DNA from: an uncultured Neomegalonema sp.
GTDB taxonomy: Bacteria > Pseudomonadota > Alphaproteobacteria > Rhodobacterales > Rhodobacteraceae
NCBI GenBank assembly: GCA_937911325.1
Contig: CALDSD010000099.1
Location: 44,501 to 108,500 of the forward strand
Length of the DNA stretch: 64,000 bases
Direction of reading: 5' to 3'
In this document: piece after piece, positions 38,689 through 47,590 of the stretch
Layout: every line of letters starts with the position of its first letter
Numbering within the stretch: position 1 is the first letter of the stretch
Notes under the pieces: model-generated
What the model was told of the DNA's origin: nothing
Seen by the model: only the letters and a program-made list of their open reading frames with translations
Databases searched by the model: none
Translations under genes and position numbers: made by a program

Positions 38689-40379
38689 GCGTTCGGGCGA
38701 AGCTCCTCATCCTCGACGTCCGCAGAGCCGCCTTCCTCGTCGGCCATGAGATCGGTCTGCTCGTCGCCTTCCTCGTTGTGACCGTCCGCCTCAGCCTCAA
38801 CCATCGCCATCAGAGCTTCAGGCGCGACGATCCCCAGGGCCACGCGTGCGGACATGATCAGGTTGCGCGCTTCCTCGATGCTCATGTCAAAGTCTTCGAG
38901 AATCCCATCTTCGTGGACCCGTTTGCCGTCGGGGCCTTCCGTCCACTCGCCCGACAGCTCCCAATCCGCGCATTTCGCGAATTCGTCCAGCGTCGTGATG
39001 CCTTCGCTGGCCAGTTTCTCGATCATCTGCGGAGACAGTCCGTTGAATGTGATAAGATCTTCCTCGACGCCTTGAGCGCGCGCGCGTTCCAAAGCTTGCT
39101 GATTGAGTTCTTCCAAGTGCTCGCGGGCGCGGGCCTGAAGCTCTTCAGCGGTTTCTTCGTCAAAGCCGTCAATCGCCGTGAGCTCTTCCTGATCGACATA
39201 CGCAACCTCGTCGAGCGAAGAGAACCCCTCGGAGACCAGCAACTGAGCGACCATCTCATCGACGTTCAGGGCGGCGACGAACGCATCGGTGCGCTCGTTG
39301 AATTCCTTCTGACGCCGCTCCGACTCCTCGGCTTCGGTCATGATATCGATGTCCCAGCCGGTCAGCTGCGACGCCAGACGCACGTTTTGACCGCGTCGTC
39401 CGATGGCGAGGCTCAGCTGATCATCGGGCACGACGACCTCGATACGCTGGGCGTCCTCATCGAGAACGACCTTCGCGACCTCGGCCGGTTGCAAGGCGTT
39501 GACAATGAAGGTCGCAGCGTCTTCAGACCACGGAATGATGTCGATCTTCTCGCCCTGAAGCTCGTTCACGACGGCCTGGACCCGGCTGCCGCGCATGCCG
39601 ACGCAGGCGCCGACCGGATCAATCGAGTTATCGTAGGAGATGACGCCGATCTTGGCCCGCGAGCCTGGATCGCGGGCCACCGCCTTCACTTCGATGATGC
39701 CCTCGTAGATTTCGGGCACCTCTTGCTCGAAGAGCTTCGCCATGAACTCCGGCGCCGTGCGGGACAAGAAGACCTGCGGTCCACGCATCTCGGAACGCAC
39801 GTCGCGGATCAGACACCGCACGCGGTCGTTCACCCGGAACATTTCGCGCGGGATCAACTGATCGCGGCGCATGACGCCTTCGCCGCGGCCGACGTCGACA
39901 ATGACGTTGCCGTATTCGACGCGCTTGACGAGACCGTTGATGATCTCTCCGACACGGTCCTTGAACTCTTCGTACTGCTTGGCGCGCTCGGCCTCACGAA
40001 CCTTCTGCAGGATGACCTGTTTCGCGGTCTGAGCCGCGATCCGGCCAAACTCCATCGGCGGCAGCTCTTCGCGAACGCAACCGCCAACCTCGCCGTCATA
40101 GGCGTAGCGTGTCTTGGCGTCGGTCAGCGGGATCTCAACGAAGTGGTTTTCGATCTCTTCTCCGTCCGCCTTGACTTCGCGGACGCGCTCCATTTGCAAG
40201 TCGCCGCTGCGACGGTCGATATGAGCGCGAATGTCGTACTCCGCCCCGTAACGGGACCGAGCCGCTTTTTGGATCGCGTCCTCCATCGCCTCGATGACGA
40301 TCTCTCGGTCGATCAGCTTCTCGCGCGCGACGGCGTCTGCGATCTGCAATAGCTCCAGCTTGTTGGCGCTGACGCTCAT
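38685..40379 (-). CDS. nusA: Transcription termination/antitermination factor NusA
   Basis: This 564-residue NusA has an N-terminal RNA polymerase-binding domain, an S1 domain ([22 protein letters not shown]), two KH domains ([39 protein letters not shown]) and an acidic C-terminal region with helix-hairpin-helix-like repeats. It modulates pausing, termination and antitermination. It overlaps rimP upstream (ATGA) and ylxR downstream (ATGA), so these genes are one translationally coupled operon. Confidence 0.97.
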   Translation of the reverse strand: MSVSANKLELLQIADAVAREKLIDREIVIEAMEDAIQKAARSRYGAEYDIRAHIDRRSGDLQMERVREVKADGEEIENHFVEIPLTDAKTRYAYDGEVGGCVREELPPMEFGRIAAQTAKQVILQKVREAERAKQYEEFKDRVGEIINGLVKRVEYGNVIVDVGRGEGVMRRDQLIPREMFRVNDRVRCLIRDVRSEMRGPQVFLSRTAPEFMAKLFEQEVPEIYEGIIEVKAVARDPGSRAKIGVISYDNSIDPVGACVGMRGSRVQAVVNELQGEKIDIIPWSEDAATFIVNALQPAEVAKVVLDEDAQRIEVVVPDDQLSLAIGRRGQNVRLASQLTGWDIDIMTEAEESERRQKEFNERTDAFVAALNVDEMVAQLLVSEGFSSLDEVAYVDQEELTAIDGFDEETAEELQARAREHLEELNQQALERARAQGVEEDLITFNGLSPQMIEKLASEGITTLDEFAKCADWELSGEWTEGPDGKRVHEDGILEDFDMSIEEARNLIMSARVALGIVAPEALMAMVEAEADGHNEEGDEQTDLMADEEGGSADVEDEELRPNA

Positions 40380-40987
40380 TTTTCTTCCTCCTGTGCAGGG
40401 TCGACGCGCTCAAGCGTCGTATCCTCGGTGTTTTCGGTAGTGTCTGCTTCAATCTCGATCGGCGGCTTGCCGCCTTTCAGGCTTTCGGCGATCAACGCAT
40501 CGGTCAGGATCAATTTGGCGTCGGCGAGGGCGTCGAAGGGCAAGGCGACTTCTCCCAGCTCCTCGTGCGACAAGACGATCTCGGCGGATGGACCCTCGCC
40601 GCTGGAGCCGATCAACGTCCCACGCCAGCGCTTGCGGCCTTCGATCATGTCATGGGTTTCAACGCGCGCTTCGAACCCTTTGTAGCGGTCAAAGTCCTCA
40701 GCACGCGTCAGGGGTCGGTCGATGCCGGGCGAGCTGACCTCAAGCACATACTCGCCGTCGATCGGATCCTCGACGTCCAGAACCGCCGACACCGTCCGCG
40801 ACAACTCGGCGCAATCATCGACGTCCATGCCCCCGTCCGGCCGCTCCGCCATCACCTGCAAGGTCGGGCGGCGGCCGCCCATAAGGCGCACGCGCACAAG
40901 CCGATAGCCCAGCCCTTCCGCGCTGGGTTCAATGATTCTGGCGATCTTTTCATCGATCGGGGTTTTCGCGAGCATGTTGCTCGGCAC
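40376..40987 (-). CDS. rimP: Ribosome maturation factor RimP
   Basis: This 203-residue RimP has [29 protein letters not shown], the [31 protein letters not shown] signature and a C-terminal SH3-like domain, plus an acidic tail of about 30 residues. It aids 30S assembly. The GTG at 40987 has GGAG at seven bases; the ATG at 40975 is an alternative four residues in. It is the first gene of the rimP-nusA-ylxR-infB operon, and its promoter should lie in 40988-41113. Confidence 0.94.
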   Translation of the reverse strand: MPSNMLAKTPIDEKIARIIEPSAEGLGYRLVRVRLMGGRRPTLQVMAERPDGGMDVDDCAELSRTVSAVLDVEDPIDGEYVLEVSSPGIDRPLTRAEDFDRYKGFEARVETHDMIEGRKRWRGTLIGSSGEGPSAEIVLSHEELGEVALPFDALADAKLILTDALIAESLKGGKPPIEIEADTTENTEDTTLERVDPAQEEEK

Positions 40988-41113
40988 GTGATGTCTCCAA
41001 AAACGACGAAAGCGAGCCTCGCGGCCCGCTTCGGAAAGTTTCGTTGGCCGTCGGAGCTTCCGACGACGCCGCTGTTATTCGTCGTATAAGAGCTTACTCG
41101 CCAGTATTCAAGC

Positions 41114-42025
41114 TCAAGCGACCGCCAGGGAAGGCGCCGATCCGAATCCAGCGATCAGCTCATTGGCCAACGCCTCGGCGGCGGGCGTGCGGTGATCGGG
41201 TCCCGCCCACCGCAAAGCGATCCGGCTGGTTCCCAATGTCGGCAACCCATGCTCCGGTCCGAGGACCACGAACTCCGGCTCGACAATGCTGCGCGGCAGC
41301 GGCGCGATCGCAAGATCGGCAGAGATCGCCGCTTTCTGGCCGATGTAGTATTCGGACGTGTACGCGATGCGGTAAGCGCGGCCTGACCGATCCAGCGCTT
41401 CGATGGCCTGTTTCCGCCATGCGCACCCGCTCGCGGCCAGGGCCACAGGCAACACGTCCCGCTCATGGGCGCAACCGCCGCAAAGCCCCGTCCAGACTAA
41501 CGGCTCCTCATGGATCAGCGCGTCTTCGGTCAACCAGGGCGTCGCACATCCGGGCGTCAGCATCGAGAAGTCGAGCTCCCCGCGCTCCAAGCGCTTGAAA
41601 AGGTCTTCTGTCGGACCCAGAGCGACGCTGACTTCAACGTCGGGGTGAATGCGAGAGAACGCGCTGAGCGCTTCGGTGAGTTGCACGCCGCCGAAGTCGT
41701 CAATCAGCCCGACCCGAACCGAACCGCTGAGCGCCGGCGCGCGAAACGCTGCAACCGCCTCGGTATGGATGGTCAGAATGCGGCGGGCGTAGCTGCGCAA
41801 CTGTTCGCCGTCGCGCGTCAGCGCCATGCCCCGGGGCCGGCGATCGAACAATGGCCGCCCCAGGATCTCCTCGAGCTTTTTCAGCTGCATGGAAACCGCC
41901 GCGGGCGTCCGCCCAACCCGTTCCGCGGCCGAGGTGACGCCGCCGCTGTCTGCGACCGCCAAGAACGCTCGCAGAGCGTCGATATCAAGAGTGGAGGCAG
42001 CGCTTGGACCTAACATGCAGATCAT
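41114..42025 (-). CDS. LysR-family transcriptional regulator
   Basis: This is a 303-residue LysR regulator. The winged helix-turn-helix is at about residues 14-72 (LRAFLAVADSGGVTSAAERVGRTPAAVSMQLKKLEEILG split over the HTH), and the effector-binding domain starts near residue 100 (GSVRVGLIDDFGG). The effector is unknown. It is divergent from a DUF1127 gene, and a TGAAC-N5-GTTCA palindrome lies just upstream of its start, consistent with an autoregulatory operator controlling both genes. Confidence 0.92.
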   Translation of the reverse strand: MICMLGPSAASTLDIDALRAFLAVADSGGVTSAAERVGRTPAAVSMQLKKLEEILGRPLFDRRPRGMALTRDGEQLRSYARRILTIHTEAVAAFRAPALSGSVRVGLIDDFGGVQLTEALSAFSRIHPDVEVSVALGPTEDLFKRLERGELDFSMLTPGCATPWLTEDALIHEEPLVWTGLCGGCAHERDVLPVALAASGCAWRKQAIEALDRSGRAYRIAYTSEYYIGQKAAISADLAIAPLPRSIVEPEFVVLGPEHGLPTLGTSRIALRWAGPDHRTPAAEALANELIAGFGSAPSLAVA

Positions 42026-42033
42026 TTAGCAGA

Positions 42034-42074
42034 TCTGAACGATGTGTTCAATTGTTTTAGATTTTCTGAACGAT
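42034..42074. promoter_or_regulatory. Candidate LysR operator in divergent promoter
   Basis: TCTGAACGAT occurs twice as an exact direct repeat (42034-42043 and 42065-42074), 31 bp apart, about three helical turns. The first copy is part of the palindrome TGAAC-N5-GTTCA (42036-42050), which fits the dyad form of LysR boxes. The element starts 9 bp from the LysR start codon. Confidence 0.5.
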
Positions 42075-42140
42075 CAGTCACGCCCATGTTCTCGTCATCG
42101 GGCAGGCCGCCGGGGTCGCCCCAAACTGAGGACGAGACCA

Positions 42141-42437
42141 ATGCTGAACTTTCTAAACCGCATTCGCGAGGAATTCGAACACGCGCAAGCTGTCTCTCAC
42201 CGCCGGGCGTCGATCCGGCAGATTCTGCGAGAAAGCGATCATGTGCTCGACGATATCGGGTACTCGCGCCCCATCCTCGAAGAGATGCTCCTGGAAAACT
42301 CGACCCAGCCGTTCCATGCGGAGGCCAAGCGCCGATCTGAAACAAGCCTGAGGACGCCGAAGTTCCGCTTGAAGCCGCAGCTTAGCGTGGGCTCCGTTTC
42401 GCCAAAATCCGCTGTAGCGTGCGGCGGTGCATGTTAA
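42141..42437 (+). CDS. DUF1127 domain protein
   Basis: This is a 98-residue protein whose first half fits the DUF1127 (YjiS-like) pattern: MLNFLNRIREEFEHA, then RRASIRQILRESDHVLDDIGYSRPILEEML, with the conserved L-x-D-I-G-x-S-R core. Members are small, Arg-rich and in some Alphaproteobacteria act in RNA or metabolic regulation. It is longer than the common 45-70 residue forms. Its last 56 bp overlap the end of regA tail-to-tail. It is divergent from the LysR gene and probably under its control. Confidence 0.8.
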   Translation: MLNFLNRIREEFEHAQAVSHRRASIRQILRESDHVLDDIGYSRPILEEMLLENSTQPFHAEAKRRSETSLRTPKFRLKPQLSVGSVSPKSAVACGGAC

Positions 42438-42936
42438 GTCGGCGCGCCGTTTCGGAGACGTTGCGATCGCAGAGCTCAAAGACGCGTTGGATATGCTCCC
42501 AGCGCACGCGATCGGCAGACATGGGGTTTTCGGGCGGGGGCGGTTTGTCCTCGCCCCGAGGCAGCAGAGCATTGATGACGTCATCCGCATCCGCTGGTTT
42601 GGAAAGATAGTCCACAGCGCCGATTTTCACCGCCGCGACAGCGGTTGCGATCGCGCCGTAGCCAGTGAGGACGATAACGCGCGCATCTTCGCGGGTTTTG
42701 TGCAGCGCCTCGACGACATCCAGACCGTTTCCATCCTCAAGGCGCAGATCGACCACCGCATACGCCGGAGGAGCCGACCGCGCCAACGCGATTCCGGCTG
42801 CGACGCTTTCCGCTGTCGTCACCTCGAAGCCGCGCTTTTCCATCGCGCGTCCAAGCCGCTGCCGAAACGGCATGTCGTCATCGACGATAAGGAGGGTTGG
42901 GTCTTGGCCGATCCTTGATCCGAGATCGTCTTGCAT
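42382..42936 (-). CDS. regA: Redox response regulator RegA/ActR
   Basis: This 184-residue protein is the exact length of RegA/PrrA/ActR. The receiver domain has the phospho-acceptor Asp63 (VVDLRLEDGNG), the acidic pair DD19-20 and Lys113. A proline-rich linker (KPPPPENP) precedes the Fis-type HTH NVSETARRLNMHRRTLQRIL, a hallmark of the family. It is the partner of RegB and controls respiration and other redox-responsive genes. The ATG at 42936 has GGAGG nine bases upstream; the open frame extends further but is not coding. senC lies upstream, divergent regB beyond. Confidence 0.96.
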   Translation of the reverse strand: MQDDLGSRIGQDPTLLIVDDDMPFRQRLGRAMEKRGFEVTTAESVAAGIALARSAPPAYAVVDLRLEDGNGLDVVEALHKTREDARVIVLTGYGAIATAVAAVKIGAVDYLSKPADADDVINALLPRGEDKPPPPENPMSADRVRWEHIQRVFELCDRNVSETARRLNMHRRTLQRILAKRSPR

Positions 42937-43166
42937 CGTCAAAAAGCCTCCGCGCCATCCTGCGCCCAGTGTCAGTCTATTGTTAGGTCTAGTTTCATTT
43001 CCAGACTTATCCACTCTGCTTTTCGCCGATCGCATTCCCAAAAACGCCGAAAACCGCGTTTGACGGCGAGGCTTTGAGCAAAATGAACGCGCCTCATGCG
43101 CAGTGAAACGAATTGAGACCGGCGCAGGCGTTAGCCCGTCCGCCACGAGTGGACAATCAATTAACT

Positions 43167-43781
43167 TTATGGCTCCAGCGTTTCGGCGATTTCGTCTGGA
43201 TCCGTCGCAGCGGTGAAGACGGTGATAAATCGGCCGGATCCGTCAACTGCATAGACAAACGTTGAATGATCCATCGCGTAGCCGTCGGGAAAGTCCGGAT
43301 CCTCGGCTCGACGATAGATCACGCGATACGCGTTCGCCGCGGCGGCGACCTGTTCGGTCGACCCGCCCAGCGCGATCATCTCGGGGTCGAAGGCCTCCGC
43401 ATACTCTTTCAGGATCTCAGGCGTATCCCGCTCGGGATCGATCGTAATGAAAAAGAGTTGAGTGTCGACGCCGCGTTCCGCCAGCTTCTCTTTCGCAACG
43501 GCCATGTTGGCCAATTCGGTCGGGCAGAAATCCGGACAGAACGTAAAGCCGAAATAGATGAGGTTCAGCTGGCCCTCTAACGCCGCCTGCGTCACCGTCC
43601 GCCCATTCTGGTCGATCAGCTCAAAAGGCCCTCCGATCTGGGCTTGGCCAATTGCGGTGACAGCGCCAGAACGCTGGTTTTCTGTCGGCCCGAAAATCAA
43701 GAGAGACAGCGAAAGCCCAAGAATGACCGCGACGACGCCCGCCGCGCCAAACAATACCAACCTCTGAACCCTTTCAGACAT
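43167..43781 (-). CDS. senC: SCO1/SenC copper chaperone
   Basis: This 204-residue SCO1/SenC protein has a membrane anchor at about residues 9-30 and a thioredoxin-like domain with the copper ligands Cys82 and Cys86 (FCPDFCPTE) and His172 (AMDHSTF). It delivers copper to the CuA site of cytochrome oxidase in the periplasm. It lies between regA and the divergent regB, the known regB/senC-regA arrangement. Confidence 0.96.
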   Translation of the reverse strand: MSERVQRLVLFGAAGVVAVILGLSLSLLIFGPTENQRSGAVTAIGQAQIGGPFELIDQNGRTVTQAALEGQLNLIYFGFTFCPDFCPTELANMAVAKEKLAERGVDTQLFFITIDPERDTPEILKEYAEAFDPEMIALGGSTEQVAAAANAYRVIYRRAEDPDFPDGYAMDHSTFVYAVDGSGRFITVFTAATDPDEIAETLEP

Positions 43782-43842
43782 CGACGGCTTACTCCCTCTT
43801 GTGTTCCGCTTAAATGGCGGCCTGTGCTTTCAGAGGCAACTG

Positions 43843-43855
43843 GGTCATTGTGACC
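43843..43855. promoter_or_regulatory. Palindrome in regB/senC divergent promoter
   Basis: GGTCA-TTG-TGACC is a perfect five-base dyad around three bases, centred about 62 bp from each of the senC and regB starts. Two direct GCGAC repeats (43870 and 43890) follow on the regB side; GCGAC is the complement of the GTCGC half of the reported RegA site. Regulator not established. Confidence 0.35.
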
Positions 43856-43910
43856 TCGCGAATTTGTCAGCGACGCTTACGCGCTTGCTGCGACACGAAC
43901 TGAGATTGAG

Positions 43911-45302
43911 ATGTCGACACCGGTGCGCACCCGCCAAGATGAATCGAAAGCGCCGAGCCTGATGGATTTGCGTGGAAACGAAATACGGTCGATACGCCTT
44001 CGAACGTTGGTCACGTTGCGATGGATCGCAATCGTCGGGCAGTCGATGGCGGTGCTCGCCGCCGTGTTCGCACTTGACGTCGATCTTCCGCTCGCGGGCT
44101 GCGTTGCGGTCATCGGCATCTCCATCTGGCTGAACCTGGTTGCGCTCTGGACGTCGACGCCGAGCCAGCGACTGACCGAACGCGACACTCTGCTCACGCT
44201 CCTCTTCGATCTCGCACAGCTGACGAGCCTCCTGTACCTCACGGGTGGTCTGACCAACCCGTTCGCGTTGTTTCTTCTGGGTCCGGTCACAGTAGCGGCG
44301 ACCGTGGCGCCGCTGCGCACGACCGTCGGCCTGGGCGTTGCGACCGTTTTCGCGGCCGTGCTGCTGGCGCTTTGGCATGTGCCGATCGTCTTCCGCGACG
44401 GCGCCGCGTTTGAGCCGCCGCCGCTTTTCGTCATCGGCTACGCCGTCGCCTTGGCGATCGCCGTTGCGTTCCAAGCGGCCTATTCACGCCGCGTTTCGGT
44501 GGAAGCCTTCAATATGTCGATGGCGCTCAATGCGACGCAGATGGCGCTGGAAAAAGAACAGCGGCTCTCGTCGCTGGGCGCGATGGCCGCGTCGGTCGCT
44601 CATGAACTGGGAACGCCGCTAGCGACGATCAAGCTGACCGCCAGCGAGTTGCGCAACGAGCTGACCGACCGGGCGGAGCTGGCCGAGGACGCGGCGCTGA
44701 TCCGCGAGCAGGCGACGCGCTGCCGCGACATTCTCCAACGACTGGCGTCGATAAAAGAAGCTGACGACGCGCAGACCCGGCGCGCTCCGATTTTCGCCGT
44801 CTTGAAGGAAGCCGGAGGGCCGCATCTCCAGCGGCGCGCCCAAATCATCTTTCGCCTGGATGGGGAGCCAATCGACGACGAGACCTCGGCGCAGCCGACG
44901 CTAGAGCGCCGCCCCGAGATCATCAACGGTCTGCGGAACATCATCCAGAACGCGGTGGACTTTGCCGGTTCTGCTGTTTGGATCGACGTTCTGGGCGATC
45001 AACGCTCGCTCACAGTGCGTATCGGCGACGACGGGCCCGGCTTCTCGCCGGAGATCCTCGCGCAGATTGGCGAGCCGTTCGCGACGACACGGGGCAGCGG
45101 TCGCCGCGATGACGCGTACGCCGGCATGGGTCTTGGCGTGTTCATCGCGAAGACCTTGCTCGAACGTTCAGGCGCCGTGATTTCATTTCGCAACGCCCGA
45201 AACAGCCGCCGGCCGACACAGGAGACGGACCCTCAAGAGCCGACGGGGGCCGTCATTGAAATCGTCTGGCGAGAAGCCGCAGCCTCTCGACCGAGCACCT
45301 GA
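43911..45302 (+). CDS. regB: Redox sensor histidine kinase RegB/PrrB
   Basis: This 463-residue RegB has six predicted transmembrane helices in residues about 30-192. The ubiquinone-binding heptapeptide GGLTNPF is at 112-118. The H-box HELGTPLATIK carries His231, and Cys271 in RCRDIL corresponds to the redox-active cysteine of RegB. The ATPase domain has IRNIIQNAVDFA-like N-box and DDGPGFS (G1). It senses quinone redox state and phosphorylates RegA. The position, divergent from senC-regA, confirms the identity. Confidence 0.97.
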   Translation: MSTPVRTRQDESKAPSLMDLRGNEIRSIRLRTLVTLRWIAIVGQSMAVLAAVFALDVDLPLAGCVAVIGISIWLNLVALWTSTPSQRLTERDTLLTLLFDLAQLTSLLYLTGGLTNPFALFLLGPVTVAATVAPLRTTVGLGVATVFAAVLLALWHVPIVFRDGAAFEPPPLFVIGYAVALAIAVAFQAAYSRRVSVEAFNMSMALNATQMALEKEQRLSSLGAMAASVAHELGTPLATIKLTASELRNELTDRAELAEDAALIREQATRCRDILQRLASIKEADDAQTRRAPIFAVLKEAGGPHLQRRAQIIFRLDGEPIDDETSAQPTLERRPEIINGLRNIIQNAVDFAGSAVWIDVLGDQRSLTVRIGDDGPGFSPEILAQIGEPFATTRGSGRRDDAYAGMGLGVFIAKTLLERSGAVISFRNARNSRRPTQETDPQEPTGAVIEIVWREAAASRPST

Positions 45303-45422
45303 CGAACGGTCGCCGACAAAGCGCTCCGAGCGACTTGGCAGCTTTGCGGAGCGAACGTTGTCGGGACGACTTTTCATTTGAGCGAGGAAACAGCTTTCGA
45401 CAGACAGCGTTTCCGAATATAC

Positions 45423-45439
45423 ATCACCTATATTGTGAT
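45423..45439. promoter_or_regulatory. Inverted repeat upstream of divL-like gene
   Basis: ATCAC (45423-45427) and GTGAT (45435-45439) form an exact dyad with a seven-base AT-rich spacer. It lies 19 bp upstream of the DivL-like start in a short AT-rich stretch and may be an operator. No consensus was recognised. Confidence 0.3.
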
Positions 45440-45457
45440 AATCTCAACCACATACAC

Positions 45458-47524
45458 ATGATACGGTATCGATCAGCGCTGACTCTCGGATCCTTCGCTG
45501 CGTTTGCGAGCGCTGCGCCTTGGCATGCCGTCGCGCAGTCGGAACAAAGCGGGTTGGACATGACCGCGCTGGTCGGGGCGCCTCACTTCTTTTCCGCCGT
45601 CAGCGGCGCCGTCGCGATCGCCTGCGCGTTGAGCGCTGCGAGCCTTTGGCGTCGATCGGCCGCCCAAACCGCCCGGATCAAACGCCTGGAGGCGCGGCTG
45701 CGGTCCGATCTCAGCGTCGAGCGCGTTTTTGTCATGCACAACGGACAGCCAACGCCTGCATCGCCATCGACCGATGCGTTTATGCGAACGCAGCCTGACA
45801 CAAAGACGCTCACCAACCGAGCGAAGCTCCGTCAGCTGCTTGCGCGCGAGTCGAATGAGCAACTTGAGCCTCTTTTGAACGACTTGATGGACACCGGCGC
45901 TGCGTTCGAGTTCGCCGGCCATGACGTCAACGGCGCGCCTTTGAGCATCCGCGGAGAGACCCATGGCGTCCGGGCCGTTCTGAGACTTTGGCCCGAGCTC
46001 CGCAAAAGCGACCTCGCGCACAGCAGCCTGGATCGCAAAGAGCTCGCGGCCACCGCCGCAGACGCCCTCAACAAGGCGCCGCTCGGAGCCATGCTGTTCG
46101 ACGCGGAACAGCGGCTCGTCGAGTTGAACAGCGCCGCACGGCGGCTCTTGCGCATCGATGGCGACCCGCCGGCTGCGCTCCGCCCTCTTCTCGATGCGCT
46201 TCGCGAAACCAGACGCCTGCCCGAGCGTCTGGATTATGCGAATTGGCGAAAGTCCATTCTAAACGATCCAATTGCAGCGATCAGCCGCGAACCCCTCTGG
46301 CCCATGCCCGATGGCGACGTTCTTCGCGTGACAGCGGCGCCGACGGTCGACGACGGTCTCGCGATTTTCATGTCCGATGAAACGGGATCTCTGACGCAGG
46401 AACGGCGCGCGAAAACGGCTCAAAGCGTTCAGTTGATCACCATCGCGGCGATCGACGACGGTCTTGCCGTCGTGAGTTCCGAGGGCCGTGTTCAGCTCGT
46501 GAACCCGGCCTTCCGCCGCCTTTGGGCTTTCGATCCCAGCCGGCAACTGGAGGGTGAACGGTTCGCCGATCTTCTCGATGTCTCCGAAGCCGACCTGCTC
46601 GACGCCGAAGCCTGGATGCGGATCACGAATGCGATTTCCGCGTCCGGTCCGCCAAGAGCGGACGCTTTCGCATCGCCGCGCGGCAATGGTCGGAGGCTCG
46701 CAACCAAGCTGACGCCTTTGCCCGACGGGGCGACCTTGATCGCCTGTCAGGATGTCGGCGACGCACACCGCATCGAAACGGCCCTTCGTGAGCGCAATGA
46801 GGCGTTGGAAGAGGCGGACCGACTGAAGACCGAGTTTCTCAAGGCGATCGCAAGCCAACTGCGCACGCCGCTCCATACCGTGATGGGGTATGCCGACGTG
46901 CTTCTGAAGGAGGGATCCGGCCCTCTGACCAAGCGCCAACGCGACTATGTGCAAGGCGTCATGAACACCGGCGACGAGCTTCTGTCATTGGTCAGCGACG
47001 CCGTCGATCTCGGCGCGCTGCGCGCTGGCGCGATCGAGTTACAACGCGCCAGACTGGATGTCCGCCGTGTGATCGAGGATGTCTCCGAGCGGATCACCGG
47101 TCGCGCGCGCGCCCGCGGGGTTCGTCTGCAAACCGAGGTGCCCGCCCGTGAAATCACCATCGACGGCGACGAAGCCCGGCTGGAGCAAGCCGTCTACGCA
47201 TTGGCGACAGCGGCCTTCGCAATCGGCGAGCACGGAGACTCGATGACGCTGCGAGCGGGCGCCGAAGGCGCGTATGCGAAAATCGAAATCTGCTTCGAGC
47301 GCGCCCGCGCCGCAAAGCCCGCCGCCTATGCGGGTCACGCAGAGGGGTTTTCTCCGTTCCTCGACGGCACCGAATCGGCTGTCGGCATCTCGCTCGCGAC
47401 GCAGATCGCAGATCTGCATGGCGGAGGGCTCTCGATCACGCAGAACAATGACGGCGGTCAGGCGACGGTGCGACTTCCGCGCCTCAGGAAAAGCGAGACG
47501 CCGTCGCTCGAGGACGCCGCGTGA
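45458..47524 (+). CDS. divL: DivL-like sensor pseudokinase
   Basis: This is a 688-residue protein. It has a membrane helix at about 45-64, a region of low similarity, PAS-like segments at about 205-310 and 328-435, and a HisKA/HATPase module from 448. The H-box reads IASQLRTPLHTVMG, so the phosphoacceptor position (residue 466) is Ser, where DivL of Caulobacter has Tyr and true kinases have His. The N-box Asn residues are Ala (581, 585), and the DxGxG motif is missing. It is therefore expected to act by binding partners, as DivL does in the CtrA cell-cycle pathway. The ATG at 45458 was chosen because the signal/helix begins there. Confidence 0.75.
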   Translation: MIRYRSALTLGSFAAFASAAPWHAVAQSEQSGLDMTALVGAPHFFSAVSGAVAIACALSAASLWRRSAAQTARIKRLEARLRSDLSVERVFVMHNGQPTPASPSTDAFMRTQPDTKTLTNRAKLRQLLARESNEQLEPLLNDLMDTGAAFEFAGHDVNGAPLSIRGETHGVRAVLRLWPELRKSDLAHSSLDRKELAATAADALNKAPLGAMLFDAEQRLVELNSAARRLLRIDGDPPAALRPLLDALRETRRLPERLDYANWRKSILNDPIAAISREPLWPMPDGDVLRVTAAPTVDDGLAIFMSDETGSLTQERRAKTAQSVQLITIAAIDDGLAVVSSEGRVQLVNPAFRRLWAFDPSRQLEGERFADLLDVSEADLLDAEAWMRITNAISASGPPRADAFASPRGNGRRLATKLTPLPDGATLIACQDVGDAHRIETALRERNEALEEADRLKTEFLKAIASQLRTPLHTVMGYADVLLKEGSGPLTKRQRDYVQGVMNTGDELLSLVSDAVDLGALRAGAIELQRARLDVRRVIEDVSERITGRARARGVRLQTEVPAREITIDGDEARLEQAVYALATAAFAIGEHGDSMTLRAGAEGAYAKIEICFERARAAKPAAYAGHAEGFSPFLDGTESAVGISLATQIADLHGGGLSITQNNDGGQATVRLPRLRKSETPSLEDAA

Positions 47525-47590
47525 CATCGACACTTGTGTCTTAGTCAGGGGCGCGCGCAGGACTGAGCACAGGAGTTAGAGGACATCTGC

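Noticed and set aside
38667..40352. 561-codon open frame on the plus strand opposite nusA
   Set aside because: Shadow of nusA; product is Asp/Leu/Arg-biased without domains.
41049..41065. CGTCGGA-GCT-TCCGACG hairpin downstream of the LysR gene
   Set aside because: No T run follows on the minus strand; it may be part of the rimP leader, but nothing more can be said.
43008..43016. TTATCCACT, near-match to a DnaA box, upstream of regA
   Set aside because: Isolated and one mismatch; it may matter for regA but does not support an origin.
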